Assembly: GCA_036745875.1 (NCBI GenBank)
Contig: DAIOFH010000006.1
Span: 1-50,050 of the forward strand
Direction of reading: 5' to 3'
Length of the DNA: 50,050 nt
Source of the DNA: DAIOFH01 sp036745875
GTDB lineage: Bacteria > Planctomycetota > SZUA-567
In this document: in pieces, positions 44,101 to 50,050 of the stretch
How positions within the stretch are numbered: position 1 is the stretch's first letter
Layout of the letters: every line of letters starts with the position of its first letter
Translations under genes and position numbers: made by a program
Notes under the pieces: generated by a model
Seen by the model: only the letters and a program-made list of their open reading frames with translations
Database searches by the model: none
Told to the model about the DNA's origin: nothing

Positions 44101-46054
44101 CTTCGAACGAGCCAGCGCCCCACTTTTTGTTGGCAGCCTTGAAATCAACTTCGGAAAGAACCTGGTTCTTCTCCAGTTCGGTAGAACCGGGAGCGGTGAC
44201 GGAGTAGCCGAAGACGTCGCCGAGAAGGGCCTGTTCGTTGCCGGCCGCCTTGATGACCATTTGTTCGCGCGCGCCACGGCGAAGCTTGACCAGGGCGGAA
44301 CGCAGTTCCGACATGACAAGGTCCTTGATCGTGCGGATGCGGCGATTTTCCAGGTGGTCTATATCGTCGATCTGGCCTTCGTCGGCACGCAGCTTCAGAA
44401 GATAGTGGCAGATATGCAGGAAATCGATGCCCGCCATGGTCATGCGCTCGTCGCCCGAAATGCCGAACTTGCGGTTCAGGCGGAAGCGACCGATTTCACC
44501 GAAGCTGTAGCGCTTTTCGTCAAAGAAGCGTTCAAAGAACAGTTCCTGCGCCTTGTCCCTGGAGGCGGGGGTGCCGGGACGCAGGCGTTTGTAGATTTCC
44601 AAGAGCGACCAGATGTACTGGGCGCGGTCGAGTCCGCCGGACCAGGCGATGCGCCAGACCATGCGGTTGATGATGTTTTCTTCAAGCTTCTTGGCGTCGC
44701 CATCTTCGGAGAGCTCGTCGCGGAGCCCTAGGTCGGCGGCAAGGCCGGAGGCCACATTCTGCTTGATCTGGTCCAGGGTCTCCCGGTCGCCTTCGACTAC
44801 TTCGAGGAAAAACGCGCCGGCGGAACGCGGTTTCGTGTCGCGGCCGTCACGGGCGGAGGACAAGGCTTCACGGACGGCGGACGCGACGGCGGAAATATCC
44901 CCGTCTTCGCCGCCGGAGAGTAGTGTTTTCAGGCGTTTGGCCACATCGGAGGCGCGGACAATGTCGCGGATCGTATTGTTGCCCCACTCTTCCATGCGTT
45001 CGCGGTCTTCGAGAAGGGTATTGGCGATAAGATCGTCTTCAAGGCCGATGAATTCGTTGTTTTCGCCCAAGGAACCGATGACCTCGAGGGTGGTCACGCC
45101 CGCTTCGCGAAGCTTGGCGAGAACGGTGGGCTTTTCGCCGCCCTTCTTGCCGTCGTCGACGCGGCGTTCGAGAACGGCGCGGGTGAGACGGGTGCAGGCA
45201 GGGATGATGACCTGGCAGTTGGCGTAGTCGACAACGCGTGAGACGCAGAGGGGAAGGGGTTTGTTTTCCCGTTCCATCTTGTCGAGAACGTCGAGGATGT
45301 CGCCGGTGAGTTCATAATCCATGACCGGGTGGAACGCGCGAAGGATATCGTCGTCCGAGTCAAGGAGGGGCGCCCACTGTTCGATTTTCCTCGCTTCCGA
45401 CGAGGTGTTCCTGGTGGCGTCGTAGGATATCGGGAGGTTGGTCTCCGGATCCATTTCGACGGCAAGGGCGCGCAGGAACGTGGTCGCGGCAATCTTGCCG
45501 GAGCGGTCGATCCTGATGGTGAGCTGGTCCTTCGAGGTCACTTCCACCTGGATCCAGGAACCGCGTTCCGGGATGATTCGGCAGGAGTGGAGCCGTTTGC
45601 CGGAGGAATGGACTTCAGAAGAGAAGTCGCAACCCGGACTGCGCTGGAGCTGGGTGACGATGACCCTCTCAGCGCCGTTGACGACAAATTCGCCGCCGCC
45701 GATCATGAGGGGGATTTCGCCAAGGTAGACCCATTCCTCCACCGTGACCTTGCCGGTGAGGCGTACCTTGATCTTCAAGGGCCCGGCGTAGGTAAGGCGT
45801 AGTGCGCGGCATTCGTCGGGCGTATGCCGGGGTTCGCCGATCTGGTATTCTATGTACTCGAGGCTCACAGAGCCGTCGTAGCTTTCAATAGGAAAGACTT
45901 CGCGGAAAACCGCTTCAAGCCCGTCGTTCTTGCGTTCTTTCGGGGGCGTGTCCATTTGTAGAAAATCATCGTAAAAACGCCGCTGCGTTTCCATAAGATC
46001 CGGCAGCGACATAGTCTGGAACGCTTTTCCATAATAACGAACAGCCTGGGCCAT
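41135..46054 (-). CDS. rpoB: RNA polymerase beta subunit, with large inserts
   Basis: At 1639 residues it is some 300 longer than E. coli RpoB. The fork/rifampicin region (about 785-830) reads FARGELSQVVDQSNPLSQLV and keeps the equivalents of D516, H526 and S531. An insert of about 150 residues (roughly 600-765) precedes it, where other RpoBs go straight from RGxRExM to the fork; it contains two similar motifs, LSEVDFKAANKKWG and ISDEDYQAAQRKHG. A second expansion lies near 375-480. The C-terminal clamp region (NGGQRFGEMEVWALEAYGAA) is normal. gaggatcacc precedes the ATG. Confidence 0.98.
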   Translation of the reverse strand: MAQAVRYYGKAFQTMSLPDLMETQRRFYDDFLQMDTPPKERKNDGLEAVFREVFPIESYDGSVSLEYIEYQIGEPRHTPDECRALRLTYAGPLKIKVRLTGKVTVEEWVYLGEIPLMIGGGEFVVNGAERVIVTQLQRSPGCDFSSEVHSSGKRLHSCRIIPERGSWIQVEVTSKDQLTIRIDRSGKIAATTFLRALAVEMDPETNLPISYDATRNTSSEARKIEQWAPLLDSDDDILRAFHPVMDYELTGDILDVLDKMERENKPLPLCVSRVVDYANCQVIIPACTRLTRAVLERRVDDGKKGGEKPTVLAKLREAGVTTLEVIGSLGENNEFIGLEDDLIANTLLEDRERMEEWGNNTIRDIVRASDVAKRLKTLLSGGEDGDISAVASAVREALSSARDGRDTKPRSAGAFFLEVVEGDRETLDQIKQNVASGLAADLGLRDELSEDGDAKKLEENIINRMVWRIAWSGGLDRAQYIWSLLEIYKRLRPGTPASRDKAQELFFERFFDEKRYSFGEIGRFRLNRKFGISGDERMTMAGIDFLHICHYLLKLRADEGQIDDIDHLENRRIRTIKDLVMSELRSALVKLRRGAREQMVIKAAGNEQALLGDVFGYSVTAPGSTELEKNQVLSEVDFKAANKKWGAGSFEAKKRPLKLMVAIKPDPQIRVAVGKIVTEAEAEAYLRDGSKAEFEEMPAKSWLILDPQDTELVEGDIISDEDYQAAQRKHGMQSFLALPLSIKKGDGVDGGMYRTYQEKFGDIPGMAMQNLIRPHQLLNAVTVSSAIEYFFARGELSQVVDQSNPLSQLVHERRLSALGPGGLNRKRAGFEVRDVHTSHYGRICPVETPEGTNIGLIVSLANYSAINELGFLVTPYYEVKDRAITGEIVWLRADEEDNHYIAQADIAVDEKGVIQVERPICRHNEDFMHCLAGQVTLVDVSPKQLVGISASLIPFLEHDDANRALMGSNMQRQAVPLVRPDIPLVGTGMERDVVRHSGMVARAREDGEVLYADSLRIVVSSKELTSGKRVYRLHKYKGLNDGTTLNQTPLVRTGDIVQKGDPLSEGAATKGGELALGKNTMVAFISFEGCNFEDAILVSEKLIREDAYTSVHIEEFTCEIRETKVGAEEITRDIPGVSEAALANLDDTGLIRIGTKVEPGDILVGKIAPKAKSEFSSEEKLLRAIFGRAGEDVKNDSLTVPPGTEGYVINVKRFSRRGVGSMASDVDPEAGLARALEALGEMGGDVDSIIPAAALGEESNASRRRPDSKFNPETAVKNAIKKLETVTREKIVEEISLKFKRLSEALGGPPVNKRSGKVLKIPRQIDYERMMELQEQAQFGDLEAPAAKRDRIKSICLEHDRRIRFLETRCEVEVGRLRRGDELRPGVLELVKVYVAVKRKLSLGDKMAGRHGNKGVVARILPEEDMPFLEDGTPVEMVLNPLGVPSRMNVGQILETHLGWAASKLGFRAVTPVFDGATEAEIHEALVEAKLPDDGKAVLYDGRTGEPFHEPVTVGNMYMIKLHHLVAEKIHARATGPYSLITQQPLGGKARNGGQRFGEMEVWALEAYGAANILQELLTVKSDDVDGRTKIYEAMVKGESTVEPGMPVSFDVLCNEIRGIGLNIKLERSGRLTNDPENS

Positions 46055-46091
46055 GGTGATCCTCGCGCTAGTCTGGGTGTGAAGGAATTGT

Positions 46092-46160
46092 CAGTTAAGT
46101 GCTAAAAACTAAAAGTGATGAGTTATCAACTTTTTCACTTTTAGTTCTTGACTCTTAACT
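46092..46160. repeat. Palindromic repeat upstream of rpoB
   Basis: An imperfect inverted repeat. The left arm begins agttaagtgctaaaaac near 46093; the right arm 46128-46160 begins aactttttcacttttag. The right arm is 30/33 identical to the copy at 41065-41097. It lies 38 bases upstream of the rpoB start. Confidence 0.7.
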
Positions 46161-46231
46161 TCAATTACCAATTGTATCTCAAAATACTGTCCAATTCATA
46201 CATTTTTTTGCAAACTTGTAGAAACCGCAGA

Positions 46232-46267
46232 CGGCGTCCGCCTGCGTGAACCCGCTGACGGACGCCG
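46232..46267 (-). promoter_or_regulatory. Hairpin between rplL and rpoB
   Basis: A perfect 9-base stem (cggcgtccg / cggacgccg, 18-base loop) just after the rplL stop. An attenuator at this point is common and sets the ratio of L7/L12 to polymerase mRNA. A T-tract is lacking on the minus strand. Confidence 0.55.
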
Positions 46268-46289
46268 AATGTTTATTAAATAGGCGTAA

Positions 46290-46700
46290 CTACTTCAATT
46301 CGACCTCTGCGCCGGCTTCTTCGAGCTGGGCTTTGAGCTTGTCGGCGGTGTCCTTGTCAGCCTTTTCCTTGACCGGGCTCGGAGCCTTTTCGACCAGTTC
46401 CTTGGCTTCCTTGAGGCCGAGGCCGGTGATTTCGCGGACGGCCTTGATGACCGAAATCTTCTTGGTGGTGTCCGGAACGGCTTTGAGGATAACGTCAAAC
46501 GCGCTCGGGCCTTCGTCCGCGTCGGCGCCAGCGCCGGCGGCGGGGGCGGCCATCATGACGGCGCCACCGGAAGCGGGCTCAATACCATGGACTTCCTTGA
46601 GGTAATCGGACAGTTCCTTGGCCTGAAGAAGGGTGAGACCGACAATCTTGTCGCCGAGGGCCTTGAGATCCGCATTCCATTCACGATTTTCTGCTGACAT
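46290..46700 (-). CDS. rplL: Ribosomal protein L7/L12
   Basis: A 136-residue stalk protein. The N-terminal dimerisation region (LTLLQAKELSDYLKEV), an Ala/Gly hinge (MMAAPAAGAGADAD) and the C-terminal factor-binding domain (KISVIKAVREITGLGLKEAK) are all present. aggag precedes the ATG. Confidence 0.98.
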   Translation of the reverse strand: MSAENREWNADLKALGDKIVGLTLLQAKELSDYLKEVHGIEPASGGAVMMAAPAAGAGADADEGPSAFDVILKAVPDTTKKISVIKAVREITGLGLKEAKELVEKAPSPVKEKADKDTADKLKAQLEEAGAEVELK

Positions 46701-46785
46701 CTAAATTCTCCTGAATAATTATACTGTTGGTAATGTAAGAAAAATCCTTCGCTTGATCTTTTAAAGCAACTGGTGACAAGACGCC

Positions 46786-47310
46786 CTATGCGGCTTCGCC
46801 ATCCTCGCCTTCGCCGATCTTCTTGATCTGGCTCGCGACCAAGCCGCCTGCGGCGAGCATCTGCGCCGACAGTTTTCCGCCGAGGGAAAGAATCTGCCCG
46901 GAAATGATGGACTTGAGTTCTTCCTTCGTGGGGCTCTTGGAAAGTTCGACAACCTGGTTGGTGTCGAGGACTTCCTTTTCAAGAAGCGCGCCGTGCAGCT
47001 GCAGCTCGGCGTGTTCCTTCTTGAAGTCGACCAGAAAACGCGCGGTCGATACCGGATCCTCGCCCCAGACGAAGGCTGTTTGTTCCTTGCAGATGGGCAA
47101 GACGTCGCCGTGTCCAAGCTCTTTCATAGCGATGGCGGCAAGACGGTTCCTCACGAACAGCATCTTTGCGCCGGTGCCTGCGAGCTTGCCCCGCAGATCG
47201 TCCATAACCTGGACGGTCATCTTGGGGTAGCCGACGGCAATGACGAAGCCCGCCGACTTGAACGCCTTTTTGTACTCGGCCACCTGAAGTTGGTTAACCT
47301 TGTTAGGCAT
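46786..47310 (-). CDS. rplJ: Ribosomal protein L10
   Basis: A 174-residue stalk base protein that anchors L7/L12 dimers through its C-terminal helix. VRNRLAAIAMKELGH near 53 and a C-terminal SLGGKLSAQMLAAGGLVASQIKKI are typical. gggag precedes the ATG. Only 39 bases separate it from rplA, so the long L10 leader of enterics is absent. Confidence 0.97.
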   Translation of the reverse strand: MPNKVNQLQVAEYKKAFKSAGFVIAVGYPKMTVQVMDDLRGKLAGTGAKMLFVRNRLAAIAMKELGHGDVLPICKEQTAFVWGEDPVSTARFLVDFKKEHAELQLHGALLEKEVLDTNQVVELSKSPTKEELKSIISGQILSLGGKLSAQMLAAGGLVASQIKKIGEGEDGEAA

Positions 47311-47349
47311 GAGTAAAACTCCCGAATAACATATTAATCCCCGACCGTA

Positions 47350-48060
47350 TTACTGAGCTGCGGCAGGGGCTTCACTCTGGAACGAAACCTTCACACCAGG
47401 ACCCATGGTCGAGGAAATGTGAACATTCGTGATATACTCGCCCTTGACAGCCTGGGGGCGAATCGACTTGATGTGCTGGACGGCAGCCTTGATGTTGTCG
47501 ACGAGCTTCTCGGCGTCGAACGACACCTTGCCGACAACCATGTGGACATTGCCTTCCTTGTCGTTGCGGAACTCGATCTTGCCTGCGGCGAACTCGGCCA
47601 CCGCTTCCGCAACCTTGTCGGTGACGGTGCCGGACTTCGGGCTGGGCATGAGGCCCTTGGGACCGAGGACTTTACCGAGCTTGCCGACAAAGCGCATCAT
47701 GGAGGGATGGGCGACTGCGACGTCGAATTCCATCCAACCACCGGTGATTTTGTCGACGAGATCCTGCGCACCGACTTCGATCGCGCCGGCTTCCTTGGCG
47801 GCGGCGGCCATTTCGCCTTCGGCGAAGGCCACGACACGCATCGATTTGCCGATGCCGTGGGGAAGGGACAAGCTGCCCCTGACCAACTGGTCCGCCTGCT
47901 TGGAGTCGATTTTCAGCTTGATCGCCAAGTCGACCGTTTCATCGAACTTGGCGGTGGCCTTCGACTTGACCGTAGCAACCGCTTCCTCGATCGCAACCGG
48001 TTTATTCCGGTCGTGGTTTTCAGATGCCTTGCGGAATCTTTTGCTGTGCTTGATAGCCAT
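47350..48060 (-). CDS. rplA: Ribosomal protein L1
   Basis: A 236-residue L1-stalk protein. It has KFDETVDLAIKL near 33, GSLSLPHGIGK near 56, the signature VGKLGKVLGPKGLMPSPKSGTV near 120 and SIRPQAVKGEYI near 200. The ATG at 48060 (MAIKHSKR) is used; a longer upstream frame is basic and non-homologous. The 124-base gap to rplK holds no gene. Confidence 0.98.
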   Translation of the reverse strand: MAIKHSKRFRKASENHDRNKPVAIEEAVATVKSKATAKFDETVDLAIKLKIDSKQADQLVRGSLSLPHGIGKSMRVVAFAEGEMAAAAKEAGAIEVGAQDLVDKITGGWMEFDVAVAHPSMMRFVGKLGKVLGPKGLMPSPKSGTVTDKVAEAVAEFAAGKIEFRNDKEGNVHMVVGKVSFDAEKLVDNIKAAVQHIKSIRPQAVKGEYITNVHISSTMGPGVKVSFQSEAPAAAQ

Positions 48061-48184
48061 TAGCTTTCTTCTCCCGGCCTCGCGAACGCGCCGCATTCAG
48101 TCCCCGGCGCTTCTTCCAGCGGTCAAACGGAATACGGGGTTACACAAAAACCCCTCTCCTGCCGCCGTCGAGAGCCTGCTTAAT

Positions 48185-48619
48185 TTAATCGACAACTTCA
48201 ATGCCCATGCTGCGGGCGGTGCCGGCGATGATACGCTTGGCGTGGTCCACATCGCGGGCGTTCAGGTCATTCATCTTCGCTTCCGCAATTTCAGCCAGGT
48301 TGGCCTGGGTGACTTTGCCGACCTTGACCTTGTTCGGCACGCCGGAACCGGATTCGATCCCTGCAGCCTTCTTCAAGAGAACCGCCGCGGGCGAGCTCTT
48401 GACGATGAAGTCAAAGGTACGGTCGGAGTAGACGGAGATTTCGACCGGAACAATCAAGCCTTTTTTGTCCTGGGTGGCGGCATTGAAACGCTGCACGAAC
48501 TCGCCAACCGGGACCTGCGCCTGACCGAGCGCGGGGCCGACCGGCGGGGCCGGTGTGGCTGCGCCAGCGGGGCACTGGAGCTTGATCTTATGAACTACTT
48601 CTTTACCTTTTTTTGCCAT
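48185..48619 (-). CDS. rplK: Ribosomal protein L11
   Basis: A 144-residue GTPase-centre protein. It has the N-terminal proline-rich CPAGAATPAPPVGPALGQAQ and the C-terminal rRNA-binding DLNARDVDHAKRIIAGTARSMGIEV. The ATG at 48619 follows gggag. The upstream in-frame extension overlaps the leader and is not protein-like. Confidence 0.98.
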   Translation of the reverse strand: MAKKGKEVVHKIKLQCPAGAATPAPPVGPALGQAQVPVGEFVQRFNAATQDKKGLIVPVEISVYSDRTFDFIVKSSPAAVLLKKAAGIESGSGVPNKVKVGKVTQANLAEIAEAKMNDLNARDVDHAKRIIAGTARSMGIEVVD

Positions 48620-48796
48620 AACTAGCTCCCAAACCTCTATTTGACGTATGGGAACCGGCGTTCGGCCACGAGGCCAGGATGTACCGGTGTCCCAAACAGT
48701 TCCTCCAGGTGAGAAGCGGCGCTTCTCTAACAGGTTCTCTACCAAGAACCTTCTTTGTCCACGACTGGACGGACGAAATGCTCCGTCCGTCATGCG
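48620..48796 (-). promoter_or_regulatory. Structured leader between nusG and rplK
   Basis: A 177-base gap with several hairpins on the minus strand. gacggacg..cgtccgtc lies right after the nusG stop, then ggttct-tggtag-agaacc, agaagcg-ccgcttct, and a G-rich fold before the start. L1 commonly represses rplKA by binding an operator in this position; the exact site cannot be assigned by eye. Confidence 0.4.
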
Positions 48797-49333
48797 TTAG
48801 AGGCGCTCCACCTGGTGGTACCCTAATTCGACGGGCGTCGATCGCCCGAATATGTGCACATTCACTTTCAATTGGCCGCGATCGGGATAGACCTCTTCGA
48901 CCAAACCTTCGTAGCTGTCGAACGGGCCTTCCTTGATCCTGATCTGCTGGCCGACTTCAAACTCCACCTTCGGCTTCGGACGTTCGCGGCCATCGTCTAT
49001 GACCTTGAGAATGACGTCCATCTCATCGTCCGGAAGAGGCTGCGGCTTTCTGGGGTCTGCAGAGACAAAGCCGCTGACGCCCGCCGTTTCCGTAATCAAA
49101 TACCAGGCATCGTCGTTGTCCATGTCCATCTCGATGAACAGGTAGCCTGGATAGGTTTTCTGGTCGATGACTCGCTTCTTGCCGTCCTTGCGGACTTCGG
49201 AGACGCTTTCCGTCGGGATGAGGATCGTACGGATCACATCGCCCATGCCTTTGTTGCGGATCTTTTCCATGATCAGATTTTTGATCCGCTCTTCGCGCTC
49301 GGGCTGTACTTTCAATGCAAACCAAGTGGCCAT
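48797..49333 (-). CDS. nusG: Transcription termination/antitermination factor NusG
   Basis: A 178-residue protein. The N-terminal NGN domain (WFALKVQPEREERIKN, KTYPGYLFIEMDMDNDDAWYLI) binds polymerase. The C-terminal KOW domain (FEVGQQIRIKEGPFDSYEGLVEEV) binds Rho or S10. aggagag precedes the ATG. Confidence 0.98.
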   Translation of the reverse strand: MATWFALKVQPEREERIKNLIMEKIRNKGMGDVIRTILIPTESVSEVRKDGKKRVIDQKTYPGYLFIEMDMDNDDAWYLITETAGVSGFVSADPRKPQPLPDDEMDVILKVIDDGRERPKPKVEFEVGQQIRIKEGPFDSYEGLVEEVYPDRGQLKVNVHIFGRSTPVELGYHQVERL

Positions 49334-49415
49334 TAATCAACTCTCCTGCCTGTATCTGTCCGACTCATAAGCACGGCGAGCATCCCCGCCGCTCCTTCAC
49401 CCAACCCCGGTTTGA

Positions 49416-49838
49416 CTACCCGAAGATAAGGCCGAACAGACCTCTGGAAATAACCAATTGCAGGATCAGATCAACCAACCAGATGAAAATCGTGAATATG
49501 ATCGCGCAGACAATCACAACATACGTCGATCCCCAGGCTTCCGTCTTGGGATCGAAAAGCGGCATCACGGTCGGCCAAACGACCTTCCGAAGCTCGTCGT
49601 CCATGTCGATGAGGTAGTCGGCGGACGAGGGAGACTTGAAAATAAGCCAGGCAAACAGGCCGAGGACGCCAAGCAAAAGAACTATGGTGCCGATGGGACC
49701 GACATACAGGTCGAACCCGCTCGCCCCTGAGAGCGGGCGCTGCCAGCCATACCAGCTGCCTGCCGCGTAGAGCGCTATCAGAACACCGACTATCATCGCC
49801 CCGATACGAGACGGCATCCCCTGTCCTGCTTTATACAC
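49416..49838 (-). CDS. secE: Preprotein translocase subunit SecE
   Basis: A 140-residue membrane protein. Two N-terminal membrane segments (about 12-30 and 48-66) precede the essential amphipathic helix and third segment (YLIDMDDELRKVVWPT, then TYVVIVCAIIFTIFIWLVDL). This three-segment form is the enteric type; most bacteria have only the last. A GTG start follows aggag by seven bases. Confidence 0.93.
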   Translation of the reverse strand: MYKAGQGMPSRIGAMIVGVLIALYAAGSWYGWQRPLSGASGFDLYVGPIGTIVLLLGVLGLFAWLIFKSPSSADYLIDMDDELRKVVWPTVMPLFDPKTEAWGSTYVVIVCAIIFTIFIWLVDLILQLVISRGLFGLIFG

Positions 49839-49938
49839 TGACTGTCTCCTAATGCTTTGGCTATGCGAAAATCTCGGTTACTCAAAAAACTGGCGAAAAT
49901 TGAATGACCAACTCACTGCCAAATGGATAGAACCGAAT

Positions 49939-49982
49939 AAAAAACTAAACCGATTCGGCTCCTCTCTCAGCAGCCGAACCGG
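49939..49982 (-). terminator. Terminator/attenuator between tRNA-Trp and secE
   Basis: On the minus strand ccggttcggct pairs with agccgaatcgg (one mismatch) across an 11-base loop and is followed by tttagtttttt. Confidence 0.75.
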
Positions 49983-49998
49983 ATCAGTCGTATTTAAA

Positions 49999-50050
49999 TG
50001 GCAGGGGCGGAGGGAGTCGAACCCCCAGCCGCTGGTTTTGGAAACCAGTG
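49999..50050 (-). tRNA. trnW: tRNA-Trp (CCA anticodon), 3' part, cut by the window edge
   Basis: The minus strand shows the anticodon arm ctggt-ttccaaa-accag (anticodon CCA), a T arm with GGTTCGA, the 3' acceptor strand cgcccct, discriminator G and an encoded CCA end. The acceptor 5' half and D arm lie beyond 50050. tRNA-Trp before secE-nusG is a standard bacterial arrangement. Confidence 0.95.

Noticed and set aside
1..50050. CRISPR array
   Set aside because: No evenly spaced direct repeats were seen; the only repeats are palindromic pairs.

Overview
This window reads as chromosomal DNA of a diderm (outer-membrane-bearing) bacterium of moderately high GC. Pointers are an autotransporter-like gene with a C-terminal beta-barrel, a Lol-type lipoprotein, ClpC with a UVR motif, a free-standing GlnRS, an unusually long RpoB (1639 residues) with large inserts, and a tRNA-Trp-secE-nusG-rplKAJL-rpoBC locus. 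The combination fits a member of the PVC group or another deep-branching lineage, possibly gut- or sediment-associated, but no single marker here fixes the phylum, so the placement is tentative.

Layout. (1) 1-7.4 kb is an accessory sugar region on the minus strand: a truncated sugar-binding protein, an RbsA-like double ATPase, an RbsC-like permease, a zinc dehydrogenase, an MFS transporter and a ROK repressor. It carries palindromic repeats and one abrupt junction near 4.51 kb where two 5'-truncated genes meet head to head. (2) 7.6-11.5 kb on the plus strand is a tightly coupled cheD-cheR-cheB adaptation module followed by L-rhamnose isomerase and a strong terminator. The CheD lacks its catalytic cysteine. 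(3) 11.6-14.4 kb is an autotransporter-like gene whose last beta strands lie in another frame. (4) 14.4-23.1 kb on the minus strand is a housekeeping run: ispF; an MFS transporter overlapping a hotdog thioesterase; a lipoprotein; a LOG-family protein; a soluble histidine kinase; then nadA-yggS-proC-ribH-nusB-PHP phosphoesterase. (5) 23.2-34.6 kb on the plus strand is ribBA, an HTH-fused N6-adenine methyltransferase, hisB, clpC, then glnS-CPBP protease-Ppx/GppA-HD-Nif11-type peptide. (6) 34.6-50 kb on the minus strand is the transcription/translation block tRNA-Trp, secE, nusG, rplK, rplA, rplJ, rplL, rpoB, rpoC, a glycosyltransferase, rpsL and rpsG.

How the genes work together. Region 1 takes up and oxidises a sugar or polyol under ROK control. 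Region 2 resets chemoreceptor methylation. Regions 4-5 supply riboflavin (ribBA and ribH are on separate operons), NAD, proline, histidine and isoprenoids. The CPBP protease and the Nif11-type precursor with a double-glycine site share one gene string and are the best candidates for an undescribed small-peptide system. Other points worth attention are the solitary HTH-methyltransferase, the glycosyltransferase inserted between rpoC and rpsL, the S12 Arg88 variant, the RpoB inserts, and the repeat families around the sugar genes and rpoB.
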